Notes under the pieces: model-generated
Databases searched by the model: none
What the model saw: the letters and a program-made list of their open reading frames with translations, nothing else
Told to the model about the DNA's origin: nothing
Part shown: positions 46,882 to 55,526 of the stretch, one piece after another
Layout: every line of letters starts with the position of its first letter
Numbering within the stretch: position 1 is the first letter of the stretch
Position numbers and translations under genes: made by a program
NCBI GenBank assembly: GCA_937922705.1
Contig: CALAIW010000025.1
Coordinates: forward strand, 1 to 55,839
DNA length: 55,839 nucleotides
Reading direction: 5' to 3'
From: an uncultured bacterium
Lineage (GTDB): Bacteria; Atribacterota; Atribacteria; Atribacterales; Caldatribacteriaceae

Positions 46882-48731
46882 TGTTTCTTCCCCTTGTGAA
46901 GTCCGTGGACAGTCTTTTCCCAGAAAAAGGGTCGGGAAACGAGCTGTCCAATACCCTTCCAGGCGGCTACACCGGCAAGCATCCAGTAGAGGGGATTTAC
47001 AAGTGCAAAGGGAAGGAGATGATCAAGGTTGCGACGAAAGACGGCAAACATGGAGAAGTACACCCCAAGGAGGTTCCCCACAAAGAGGTTCACTGCACCG
47101 ATGTAGAGCAGTGCTCCCGAGAAGTACGTCCTGAGGAACTCGCTGCGGGTCACAAGCCACCCAAAGAACACCCCCCAGAGAATGAGGGAGGCGGCGTATC
47201 CAAGAGGTGTTCCACCAATGAAAAGCCAGAGAGTGAGGATCCCTCTGATGCCTGAAACCCGAAGGGCATAATAAGGTCTCCGGGTATGCACGAGGAAGGT
47301 CTGAAGGTACCCCTTAAGCCAGCGAGAACGCTGGCGAATCCAGTTTCGAATGTGGCTATTCGCCTCTTCGTACGTTGTGGAGGGAAGGATTCCCACCCGA
47401 AAGCCTCGGTAGTGTGCGCGCATACCAAGGTCGGCATCTTCAGTGACGTTAAAGGGGTCCCATCCACCAAGTGCTCGCAAAGCCTCCGTCCGAAAGTGGT
47501 TCGACGTCCCTCCAAGGGGGATGGGAAGGCGAAGGTGAAAGAGCCCAGGGAGAAGGTAATCAAACCAGAAGGAGTACTCAAGAGTGAAAAGGCGAGTCAG
47601 AATGTTTTGGGTAGGGTTGTAGAAGTTCAAGGCTGCCTGGAGGCAGACGAACTCTTTGGGGAGTTTTGAAAAGGCAACCACGGCTTTTTTAAGCTGGTCT
47701 TTTTCGGGAATGTCTTCCGCATCGTAAATGGTGAGGAATTCCCCTTTGGCAAAGGCAAGGCCAAAGTTGCAAGCCCGGGGTTTTGTTTGTGGTTGTCCTC
47801 GGGGAATAAGGATGAAGCGAACGTTGTACGGAGGATGTGCCTCTTTGCAAGCCCTCAGTGTTTCCGCATCGTCTTCCTCGATGAGAAAGAGAACGTCAAG
47901 CTTTTCTTGAGGGTAATCAAGAGACCGAATGGAGTGGACAAGTTGCTCAATGACCTCTTTAGGCTCCCGATGGAGAGGGAGAAGGATAGTATAAACGGGA
48001 AGGGTGCGAGGGTCAAGAGAAGCAAGGTCTTCTTCGGTAATTGTGACTGACGCAACCGGTGTTGCCCCCTGTATCCCCACGATGGTTTTGAAAAGGACCT
48101 GACCAAAAAAGGCGAGATTCATAATGGCAAAGAGGATACGTAAGGTAGTTTGAGGGGCGAAGAACGTTCCTGCAAGGAGGGTAAAGAGTATCGTGACGAG
48201 TATCCCCCACTGCCAGGGGACAAGAACAGAGGCAGCTGATTCTTCTGGAGCGCGAAAGAAAAGCCCGGTGGTGGCTTCGGCAAGGAAACGCTCCTTGAAG
48301 AAAAAGTGGAGAAGCCAGTCAAGTTCATAAGGAGTTATGAGCGCTTTGCTCACGGATACCCCAGGAAAGGTACGCTTAAGCCAGGCGTCCTGGGCTTCGT
48401 TATCCGGAAAAGGGGTGAGCACCTCGAGGGTTCCATTTGCGATACGACGGGGAAAAAGAGCAAGACGAAGGAGCTCCGAAGGGTTCAAGCGAGAAACAAC
48501 ATTAGGGTCAATGCTTACGAGAAGTTCTGAAAGGTTTCTGCCTGCATAAAGGCGGTTTCCCTGTTCGGCAAGGGCCTCGTAAAGCGTTACTGGATGCACA
48601 AAGCCCCGGGAAATGAGGATTTCTCCAAGGAGCCTTCCACTTTCCCTTTGGAGCCGCAGGGCTTCTTCAAGTTCCTCCCTTTTGAGAATACCCCGAGAAA
48701 CCAGAATTTCCCCAAGAGGCTTCCAGGTCAT
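46878..48731 (-). CDS. Processive family-2 glycosyltransferase with N-terminal MshEN c-di-GMP domain
   Basis: A 617-residue membrane glycosyltransferase. Residues 5-28 and 34-57 are two 24-residue MshEN motifs (PLGEILVSRGILKREELEEA and the rest; LLGEILISRGFVHPVTLYEA and the rest), separated by exactly five residues, matching the published c-di-GMP-binding pattern with L, G, L, L/I, L, L and Q in place. After two membrane helices (near 150-195) the GT2 domain has TILLPLHREP, YDAED (DxD), VTEDADLG and QRSRWLKG, the set found in BcsA-type polymerases; more helices follow. Fusion of MshEN to a GT2 is known from NfrB. The start ATG 48731 overlaps the bcsB-like stop (ATGA). Confidence 0.9.
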   Translation of the reverse strand: MTWKPLGEILVSRGILKREELEEALRLQRESGRLLGEILISRGFVHPVTLYEALAEQGNRLYAGRNLSELLVSIDPNVVSRLNPSELLRLALFPRRIANGTLEVLTPFPDNEAQDAWLKRTFPGVSVSKALITPYELDWLLHFFFKERFLAEATTGLFFRAPEESAASVLVPWQWGILVTILFTLLAGTFFAPQTTLRILFAIMNLAFFGQVLFKTIVGIQGATPVASVTITEEDLASLDPRTLPVYTILLPLHREPKEVIEQLVHSIRSLDYPQEKLDVLFLIEEDDAETLRACKEAHPPYNVRFILIPRGQPQTKPRACNFGLAFAKGEFLTIYDAEDIPEKDQLKKAVVAFSKLPKEFVCLQAALNFYNPTQNILTRLFTLEYSFWFDYLLPGLFHLRLPIPLGGTSNHFRTEALRALGGWDPFNVTEDADLGMRAHYRGFRVGILPSTTYEEANSHIRNWIRQRSRWLKGYLQTFLVHTRRPYYALRVSGIRGILTLWLFIGGTPLGYAASLILWGVFFGWLVTRSEFLRTYFSGALLYIGAVNLFVGNLLGVYFSMFAVFRRNLDHLLPFALVNPLYWMLAGVAAWKGIGQLVSRPFFWEKTVHGLHKGKKQ

Positions 48732-50677
48732 AGGGGCCTTGAACGGATGAGTTTGCGGTACAGTGTAAGGCACCACCCAAGGAGGACAACACAAGCACCA
48801 GCAAAGAGAAGCAACCTCCAGCGTAAAAAAGCCTCTTCAAGAGAAGAGGTGGTACTCAGGGAAACGCGTGTTTCTCCCCACCCTCCTGGGGTAAAGATTG
48901 CCACATTTCCTACCATGCGGCGAAGGGTCTCGGCTCCCCTAAAGTGTTTCAAGAAAGCACTGTAGGCGAGGTCTCTGCGTCCAATGGGAGTAAAGACAAG
49001 AGCTGGTTTCCCAGAGATTCTTTGAGCGATAAGAACTCCTCCTGGAGTATCAGGAGCAAGGGCAAAGGTTTCAAGACCTGGGAGAGGGGCAAGGACGAGG
49101 GTTTCGCTTCTGCGGAGGGCAGGAGTTGGTGAGGGTAGCATACCCTCTCGGTCCACGACAAGGAAGTACTCTTGCAGCACAAGAGGTGGGGTGAGGAGGA
49201 ATCGAAAATCCAGCTCTTTCAGGGCTTTAAGGAGAGAAGGAAGAGAAAAAGGCGGGAACTTCTTCCGTCTTTCAGGGATGGTATGTACCACTTCAAGGAC
49301 AAGGGGAGTTGTGTCAATCTCCCGAAGGGCACTGTAGAGTCGTGCCACAACCTCGATTTCCTCGAGGGAAGGCTTTTCAGGAAGAACAACCCAGGCCTTT
49401 CCAGAGAACAAGGTGGGGGCATCGGCAAAGGTTACGGTGTCCGGGGTTGCCCTGAAAGTGCCGGAGAAATACGACTGCTCAAAAATTGTGGCCTCAAAGG
49501 GCATGGTCCCTCTTCTGCACTCACCCACTTCTGGGAAGTATGCAAAAACGATGTCCAAAGTATTTTCTCGCCCGAGGAGCCTTGGAGGGAGGAAAATAAC
49601 CTCTCTTTCGATACCCTTTTGGGTTTTCTTGAGAATCTTTCGAGTGCAAACAAGGGTATTGTTGAGGAACACTTTAAGAAATACCTCACTTTTTGGGGTT
49701 TCCGGAAGAGGTGTGCTTGAGAAGAAGAGGTTGAGGGAAAGAGATGCCGGAATACCTCCAAGATCTGCAAGGGTAAAATACACCCTTTGCCTGAGTTCCC
49801 CAATGCCCCGGAGGGTTGTGCTTCGCATTCCAAAGTCTTGGAGGGTACGCTTTCTCTCAAAAAAGAGGGGCAGGCTCCGGACTTTAAAAGAACGGCCGGC
49901 AAAGAGGGGGAGCTCGGCGAGAACCCCTTGCACTCCCTGAGGGGTAAGGTACAGGGTAAATCCAAGCAGCTCTACGTCTCGAAGGGCTTTCTCCCGAAGG
50001 ATAATACGGAGCTCCTTGGCGTCTTCTCTTTCAGGAAGTCTTAAGGGAAGCATTTCGGTAACGACTTCCCGCCGGATGCGGCGAAGAAAGGCAAAGAGTT
50101 TGAGATACGCCGCAAGGAGTTCTTTTGAGGGGGAATCTTTAGGGAGGAAAACGCGAATACGTGATGCGGGGAAACGGAAAAAATCTCGGACCGTCCAGTT
50201 TGCTACACCGAGGTCGGTAACGAGGGAACTTATTGCACGGATACGAACAAAGAGGTCTTGGGAGAGAAGGTCCTCACAGAGATTCTCGCTTCTTTGCAAG
50301 CTTCCCCGGACTTCAATTCGGATAAGGTCTTTGAGAGGCAATCCCTCAAGGGGGGCAAGAGAGATTCTCGCGCGGTGCTCTCCAGGGCGAATTTCCCAGG
50401 AGGAAAGGAGTATGCCTTCGGCAGAGACAGAAAGGGTTGCACCACGAGAGAGAGCAGGAGAGGCAACATACTCAAGAAGGAGTGCCGTGTCTTTAGGGCG
50501 CATCCCGGGTAAGACCGGAAGATACAGAGAAAGAGACGGTGCTGGTCCCTCAAGAACAAAATCTTCGGTGATGCCAGTGATTTCCTGAAGCGTCCAGGAA
50601 AAAGGCGTTGTTTTTCCCTCGCCGTGCCCGAAAAGCAAAAAAAGAAGTACCCCCAAGAGAAGGATGGCACGTCTCAC
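48728..50677 (-). CDS. BcsB-like periplasmic polysaccharide synthase subunit
   Basis: A 649-residue protein with a signal peptide (1-21), a large periplasmic part and a single C-terminal transmembrane helix (about 622-642, RWRLLLFAGACVVLLGWCLTLY). BcsB surrounds the nascent glucan and guides it through the periplasm. The first domain (DTALLLEYVASPALSRGATLSVSAEGILLSSW) and the repeat pattern of carbohydrate-binding-like and flavodoxin-like domains match BcsB. It overlaps both neighbours by four bases (GTGA with the isomerase gene, ATGA with the glycosyltransferase gene). No BcsC, BcsZ or PilZ gene is near. Confidence 0.82.
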   Translation of the reverse strand: MRRAILLLGVLLFLLFGHGEGKTTPFSWTLQEITGITEDFVLEGPAPSLSLYLPVLPGMRPKDTALLLEYVASPALSRGATLSVSAEGILLSSWEIRPGEHRARISLAPLEGLPLKDLIRIEVRGSLQRSENLCEDLLSQDLFVRIRAISSLVTDLGVANWTVRDFFRFPASRIRVFLPKDSPSKELLAAYLKLFAFLRRIRREVVTEMLPLRLPEREDAKELRIILREKALRDVELLGFTLYLTPQGVQGVLAELPLFAGRSFKVRSLPLFFERKRTLQDFGMRSTTLRGIGELRQRVYFTLADLGGIPASLSLNLFFSSTPLPETPKSEVFLKVFLNNTLVCTRKILKKTQKGIEREVIFLPPRLLGRENTLDIVFAYFPEVGECRRGTMPFEATIFEQSYFSGTFRATPDTVTFADAPTLFSGKAWVVLPEKPSLEEIEVVARLYSALREIDTTPLVLEVVHTIPERRKKFPPFSLPSLLKALKELDFRFLLTPPLVLQEYFLVVDREGMLPSPTPALRRSETLVLAPLPGLETFALAPDTPGGVLIAQRISGKPALVFTPIGRRDLAYSAFLKHFRGAETLRRMVGNVAIFTPGGWGETRVSLSTTSSLEEAFLRWRLLLFAGACVVLLGWCLTLYRKLIRSRPL

Positions 50678-51696
50678 GGTTTTCTCCCTCCTTCGAAGCT
50701 ACATTCAAGTCTTCTCAGAAGCCACTTGAAGTGCGTGACTATTGGGATACGCTCGATATCTTCAGTGTGTATCTGAGCAAGGTGGATACTCAACCAGTCT
50801 CCAAAAGCCACAAGGGATAGGGCACGGCACAAGGATGACGTTCCCTGTGCCCAGACTTCAAAAGTTTTGATACCCCTTTTTGCCACATGCTTGAGGTACA
50901 TTCGGGCCATAGTGGTGCAGCAACTTGGTTCTTCTGGATCGTGGAGGAACACAAAGGCAAGAGGCAGAGCCTCGGGGTGGAGAAAGGCAACGATTTCGTT
51001 GTGCATGGCTTCAGGAATGGTACTGGCAAAGGCTACGTGCTTAGCATTTTCGTTGCACTGAGTTTTGTAGCGCCAGGCGACACAATCTGTATAGTGCTCG
51101 ATGCCTATAAAGACGGGAATGAGGTTGGCCATCTCCTGGGCCATCTGGTAGGGAAGGCCTTGAGAGGAAGCGTAGGTAGGAATGACTGCCTGAAGGTGAT
51201 TTTGTGTTTCTTCAAGGTCTTGAGAAAAAGAGAGGAAAGGGAAAAGTGCTTCGAGAGCTCCAAGGATTCCACCGACTATGTACCCTAAGGCAAAGCGAGG
51301 TTGCAGTCCCCCAGGAAGGCGTACAAAGATGTCTCTGTCTTCCTTCTCCTTTTCCAGCTTTCCTCCCTGGGAGAGGAGAAGGAGCAATGCCCCTCGTTTG
51401 CGTGCTTCCCGAGCGAGGGCAAGGGTTTCTTCCGTATTCCCCGAGTACGTAGAGGCTATACACAGGGTGTTCTCGTTCACCCAGGCGGGAAGTGGTGGAG
51501 AGGAAACAGTAAGGAAAGGAAAAGAAAGAAGTGGTTCAAGGATACGTGCGAGGATTTTCCCACCAATCCCTGATCCTCCGATACCACAAAAGAGCACAGC
51601 CTTTGGCGCATGCAAAAGAGATCCTGAAACGGCTTCTTTGCCTCTTTGGTATCCCTCAAGGAGCTCTTCAGGGAAAGCACGAAGAATTGCTTCCAT
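50674..51696 (-). CDS. Bifunctional phosphoglucose/phosphomannose isomerase
   Basis: A 340-residue SIS-fold isomerase of the bifunctional PGI/PMI family, which interconverts glucose 6-phosphate or mannose 6-phosphate with fructose 6-phosphate. FCGIGGSGIGG (about 37-47), STYSGNTEETL (82-92) and NENAKHVAFASTIPEAMHNEI, with the conserved glutamate and histidine, are diagnostic. It heads the exopolysaccharide operon and would supply its hexose phosphates. The start is ATG 51696; the ribosome-binding site GGAAAGGGGGG sits inside one arm of a 16-bp inverted repeat, so its translation may be controlled by RNA structure. The start at 51699 (TTG) is less likely. Confidence 0.88.
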   Translation of the reverse strand: MEAILRAFPEELLEGYQRGKEAVSGSLLHAPKAVLFCGIGGSGIGGKILARILEPLLSFPFLTVSSPPLPAWVNENTLCIASTYSGNTEETLALAREARKRGALLLLLSQGGKLEKEKEDRDIFVRLPGGLQPRFALGYIVGGILGALEALFPFLSFSQDLEETQNHLQAVIPTYASSQGLPYQMAQEMANLIPVFIGIEHYTDCVAWRYKTQCNENAKHVAFASTIPEAMHNEIVAFLHPEALPLAFVFLHDPEEPSCCTTMARMYLKHVAKRGIKTFEVWAQGTSSLCRALSLVAFGDWLSIHLAQIHTEDIERIPIVTHFKWLLRRLECSFEGGRKP

Positions 51697-51701
51697 CAAA
51701 T

Positions 51702-51751
51702 CCCCCCTTTCCTCAGGTTATACCAGAAAAATTCCCCTGAGGAAAGGGGGG
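51702..51751. repeat. Perfect 16-bp inverted repeat over the ribosome-binding site
   Basis: CCCCCCTTTCCTCAGG (51702-51717) pairs perfectly with CCTGAGGAAAGGGGGG (51736-51751), with an 18-base loop. On the minus-strand RNA the right part of the stem is the Shine-Dalgarno of the isomerase gene. The loop contains TGGTATAAC (51725-51717 on the minus strand, overlapping the arm by one base), an extended -10. Neither side has a T-run, so it is not an ordinary terminator for the GH31 gene that ends at 51757. Confidence 0.85.
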
Positions 51752-51756
51752 AAGGT

Positions 51757-53769
51757 TTACCCGAGGATTGGGAGTTGTACTCCATCCCTGAGGAATAGGG
51801 GAATACGCTCTATCGGAGCGTCGGCGTCAATCCACTGGCCTCCCTCGTATACTGTTCCGGTGTAGGGGTCGGTAAAGCGTGCTCCTTTGGGGAGGTACAC
51901 CGGTCTTTTTCGAGCGCCCTCCTCGGTAACAGGGGCAACGAGGAGGTCTGGTCCAAAGAAGTACTCGTCTTCAACAGTGTAACACTCTGGGTCGTCTGGA
52001 AACTCAAAAAACAGTGGTCGCATGAAGGGTATGCCCTCTTTGTGGGCTTTGCGCATGCCCTCAAGGATATAGGGTTTCAAACGTTCTCGAAGAAAGAGAA
52101 GCCCTTTGATGATTGCATACGCTTCCTCCCCAAAGGACCAGATTTCATTTGGCCCTCCAGTGAGTTCCTCAGCTGGACAGCGGTTTGGGTCTTTCGGATA
52201 GGGAAGACGAAAGCCGTGAAGCCTAAAAATTGGGCAGAACACTCCAAACTGGAACCAGCGAACGATGAGTTCTCTAAAGCTTGGACTTTCTGGGTCCCCT
52301 CCGTAGAATCCCCCAATATCTGTAGTCCAAAAGGGAATGCCACATACACTCATGTTGAGCCCAGCTTTGATTTGCTTTCTTAAGGATTCAAAGGTTGAAG
52401 GGATATCTCCAGACCATACCACAACCCCAAAGCGCTGACTCCCAAGCCAGGCACAGCGAATGAGGTTGACAATCTCCTTTTCTCCCTCACTCTGCAGGCC
52501 CTCAAAGAAGGCCTGGGCATAGAAGAAGGGATAGATGTTACTCACTTCAAGGCCATTGCCCAAAAAGTAGCGAAGGTTGTCGTAGTCGTAAGGAAGAACG
52601 TTGTCGTACCCAAAGCCCGGCATACCAAATTCTGGCTCTGCTTCATCAAGCCAGAACATCTTGATACCATAGCGGTAGTAATTTTCTCGAACCCTTTCCC
52701 AGATGAATTTCCGGGCTTCAGGGTTTGTGGCATCAAAAAGGGTCGTAATACCGCGGAAAGTAAAGAGAACGGGGATACCTCTCTCAGTGCGAAGCAGAAG
52801 CCCCTTTTGAGCCATCTCTTGGTAGTTTTCGCTCTCGATATCCACGGTGGGCCAGATAGAGACCATGACTTTTACTCCGAGTTCCTCAAGTTCCCGGACC
52901 ATTTTCTCTGGATCGGGAAAGTATTTTGAGTCAAACTTCCAATCCCCCTGCTTGGGCCAGTGGAAGAAATCAACGATAATGACGGAAAGCGGGAGTCCCC
53001 GCTTTTTGTATTCCCGGGCAACCTCAAGAACCTCCTCTTGTGTTCGATACCGGAGCTTGCATTGCCAGAATCCCAAAGCCCACTCAGGGATCAAGGGAGG
53101 CTTCCCGGTGATTTCTGCGTAGCGGCGGAGGATATCTTTTGGGGTATCCCCAGTAATGACAAGGTAGTCGATTTGTCGGCATCCAGCAGAAAACCACATG
53201 GTGTGGTTTTTCGCAAGCTCTGCCCGTCCAATGGAGGGGTTATTCCAGATAAAGCCATATCCCCGAGAGGAAAGAAGGAAAGGAATACTGATTTGGGTGT
53301 TCCGTTGGGCAAGCTCAAGAACACACCCCTTAAGATCCAGACAGTCGTTCGCGTATTGCCCCATGCCAAAGAAGTGTTCTTCAGGATGGGCCTTGAAGTA
53401 CAGGGAAATCTCAAAAAGGTCGGAACTCTTTGCCTTGTAGTTTCGGGCTTTAAGGAGGTCAGCGTTTAAAACCCTTTGGTCAATCCAAAGTTCCTCAAGG
53501 AGTATTTCTCCAGTGTCCTTTCGGTATCGTACCGTTCCTTTGGCATCGACCTCGGCAACGATTTTCCCGTTCCGAATTCGCGCTCCTTGGGGAGTTATGG
53601 TTATCTCTGGTTCCACATCTTCCTGAGGAAGGAGGGTCCAGTCAAGGGGTTCAATACGCCCTCGGCGCGATGCACGAAAGCGAAGGCAATCCCGTCCAAA
53701 GGGTTCAATCCATATGATTTCTCCTCCGCCCTGGATGAGAAGTTTTTTTCCATCCTGAGTGAAAATCAT
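51757..53769 (-). CDS. GH31 alpha-xylosidase-like glycoside hydrolase
   Basis: A 670-residue family-31 glycosidase. The nucleophile is D375 in MFWLDEAEPEF, the sequence typical of alpha-xylosidases (YicI/XylS type) rather than GDMNE-type alpha-glucosidases; the acid/base is D455 in VVVWSGDIPSTFESL. An N-terminal beta domain (1-220), the catalytic barrel and C-terminal beta domains are complete. There is no signal peptide, so it acts in the cytoplasm on imported oligosaccharides such as xyloglucan fragments. It follows the two permease genes, fitting uptake plus hydrolysis. Start ATG 53769 has AGGTGG before it. Confidence 0.9.
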   Translation of the reverse strand: MIFTQDGKKLLIQGGGEIIWIEPFGRDCLRFRASRRGRIEPLDWTLLPQEDVEPEITITPQGARIRNGKIVAEVDAKGTVRYRKDTGEILLEELWIDQRVLNADLLKARNYKAKSSDLFEISLYFKAHPEEHFFGMGQYANDCLDLKGCVLELAQRNTQISIPFLLSSRGYGFIWNNPSIGRAELAKNHTMWFSAGCRQIDYLVITGDTPKDILRRYAEITGKPPLIPEWALGFWQCKLRYRTQEEVLEVAREYKKRGLPLSVIIVDFFHWPKQGDWKFDSKYFPDPEKMVRELEELGVKVMVSIWPTVDIESENYQEMAQKGLLLRTERGIPVLFTFRGITTLFDATNPEARKFIWERVRENYYRYGIKMFWLDEAEPEFGMPGFGYDNVLPYDYDNLRYFLGNGLEVSNIYPFFYAQAFFEGLQSEGEKEIVNLIRCAWLGSQRFGVVVWSGDIPSTFESLRKQIKAGLNMSVCGIPFWTTDIGGFYGGDPESPSFRELIVRWFQFGVFCPIFRLHGFRLPYPKDPNRCPAEELTGGPNEIWSFGEEAYAIIKGLLFLRERLKPYILEGMRKAHKEGIPFMRPLFFEFPDDPECYTVEDEYFFGPDLLVAPVTEEGARKRPVYLPKGARFTDPYTGTVYEGGQWIDADAPIERIPLFLRDGVQLPILG

Positions 53770-53784
53770 AGTTCCACCTCCTGC

Positions 53785-54612
53785 TCATTCTTTAAAAGCT
53801 CCGGCAGTAAGCCCCGCCACAATGGCTTTCCCTGCAAGGAGAGCCACAATAAGAGGAGGGATAGCAAATATCATGCTCCCCGCCATGAGCTTATTCCACT
53901 GTATCCCATACTGCCCAATGAAATTGTAGAGACCTATGCTCATCGGCTGCAGCGTTCGCTCTTTCAAGAAGGAAAGGGCAAAAATGAAATCACCCCAGGC
54001 CATAATGAGGGTAAGAATGCTTGCCGTAGCGATAGCTGGACTGGCCAAGGGTACGATGATGCTCGTAAAGATTCGGAAAAAGCCTGCTCCGTCAATGAGA
54101 GCAGCCTCTATGAGCCCAGAAGGAATGGCCTGGATGTAAGCATTAAGGACAATGGTAGCAAAAGGAATGGTGAAGACCGAGATCCCAAGGATAACTCCAA
54201 GGTAGTTGTTGATAAGGCCAACGCGACTAAAGATGAGAAAGAGGGGAATGATGATGGCTGTTGCTGGAAGAACCTGGGTAAAGGCAAGGATAAAAGAGGC
54301 GGGTCGCTTCAAGAGGAACTGGAACTTTGCAAGCGCAAAGGCTGAGGGTAAAGCCACTACAAGAGTTACCCCAAGTACTCCAAGGGCAATGATGAGGCTA
54401 TTGCGCAGGTATGGAGCAAGGGTAAAGAGTGCATCTTTGTAGTATGCTGTGGTTGGGTTAGGAGGGAAAAGATGAGGGGGTTTGTGGAAAATTTCGGCAA
54501 CGCTCTGAAAGCCCCCAATGGCGATGAAGTACAAAGGTAAAATGATTATGCCTGTAGGTATGGCTGCATATACAGTCCATTTCCATTGCGTCCAGACCTT
54601 TTTCCGTTTCAT
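53785..54612 (-). CDS. Sugar ABC transporter permease, MalG type
   Basis: A 275-residue CUT1-family permease with six transmembrane helices. The cytoplasmic EAA loop EAALIDGAGFFRIFTSIIVP (about 188-207) contacts the ATPase. The N-terminal cytoplasmic piece is short, as in MalG, LacG and UgpE. It begins one base after the first permease gene ends. The ATPase gene (often a shared MsmK-like protein) is not in the window. Co-located with a GH31 enzyme, the substrate is probably an alpha-linked or xylose-containing oligosaccharide. Confidence 0.92.
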   Translation of the reverse strand: MKRKKVWTQWKWTVYAAIPTGIIILPLYFIAIGGFQSVAEIFHKPPHLFPPNPTTAYYKDALFTLAPYLRNSLIIALGVLGVTLVVALPSAFALAKFQFLLKRPASFILAFTQVLPATAIIIPLFLIFSRVGLINNYLGVILGISVFTIPFATIVLNAYIQAIPSGLIEAALIDGAGFFRIFTSIIVPLASPAIATASILTLIMAWGDFIFALSFLKERTLQPMSIGLYNFIGQYGIQWNKLMAGSMIFAIPPLIVALLAGKAIVAGLTAGAFKE

Positions 54613-54613
54613 G

Positions 54614-55489
54614 TTATGCCTCCTTCTGGAAAAGGTTCAAAAAAACTGTAAGAAGCATTACCACAAGGAGCATGACCACAAGCACTGCCGAGGCCTTGCC
54701 AAAGTGGAGCTTGTTGAAGGCAAGAGAGTACGATAGGGTGCTGAAGAGGTGCGAAACGTCCCCTGGCCCTCCCTGGGTGATGATCCACACTAGGTCGAAG
54801 ACCTTTACCGTGAAGATGCATCCCAGGGTAAGGGTAGCAAGGATGACAGGTCGAAGAAGCGGAGTGATGATGTAAACCACCCTCTGCCATCCCGTGGCTC
54901 CATCGATTGCTGCGCTCTCCAAAAGCTCTTCGGGAATCCCTTGAAGCCCCGTGTAGAGAAGGACAAAGTTAAAGGGAATACCAAGCCAGATGTTTGCCAT
55001 GGTTACTGAGAAAATAGGGAGATGGCCGCTTGTAATCCAGGGAATGGGCCGTGTAACAATACCAAAAGCGGTGAGAAAACCGTTAAGCATACCGTTGTCG
55101 CTGAAAAACCATCTGAAAAATGAACCACTCACAATGATTGGCAGAACCCAAGGAACCATAATAAGGCTTTGGAGAATTCCTTTGAGAGGAAAAGAGCGGT
55201 TAAAAAGCAGCGCCAGGAAAAACCCGATGGTGAATTGGAAGAGAATGGAAAGACCGGTAAAAAGGAGGGTGTTGGAAAAGGTTCGGCGAAAGATGGGGTC
55301 ATTGGCAAGTTCAGAGTAATTCCCAAGCCCCACGAAGCGTGCCGTTCCCTGGACATAGGTGATAAAGGTTACATCTTTCAGGCTTAAGGAGACATTGTAG
55401 AGGAGAGGATAAAGCCCAAAGACAAGAACGTAAAGCAGGGCAGGCAAAAGAAAAAAGTACGCAGTACGTGTTTCTTTCATCCGTACCAC
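54614..55489 (-). CDS. Sugar ABC transporter permease, MalF/UgpA type
   Basis: A 291-residue CUT1-family permease with six transmembrane helices. The EAA loop ESAAIDGATGWQRVVYIITP (about 192-211) is conserved, and the N-terminal helix begins at AYFFLLPALLYVLVFGLYPL. It forms the membrane channel with the MalG-type partner. It starts 37 bases after the substrate-binding protein gene, whose end lies at 55527. The start ATG 55489 has a ribosome-binding site of the AAGAAAGGTGG type. Confidence 0.92.
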   Translation of the reverse strand: MVRMKETRTAYFFLLPALLYVLVFGLYPLLYNVSLSLKDVTFITYVQGTARFVGLGNYSELANDPIFRRTFSNTLLFTGLSILFQFTIGFFLALLFNRSFPLKGILQSLIMVPWVLPIIVSGSFFRWFFSDNGMLNGFLTAFGIVTRPIPWITSGHLPIFSVTMANIWLGIPFNFVLLYTGLQGIPEELLESAAIDGATGWQRVVYIITPLLRPVILATLTLGCIFTVKVFDLVWIITQGGPGDVSHLFSTLSYSLAFNKLHFGKASAVLVVMLLVVMLLTVFLNLFQKEA

Positions 55490-55526
55490 CTTTCTTGGGG
55501 AGGGGATTTTTCCCCTCCCCCTCTTT

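Noticed and set aside
51702-51751. Terminator for the GH31 operon
   Set aside because: The stem is long and perfect, but no T-run follows on the minus strand; the bases after the second arm lead directly into the next start codon.
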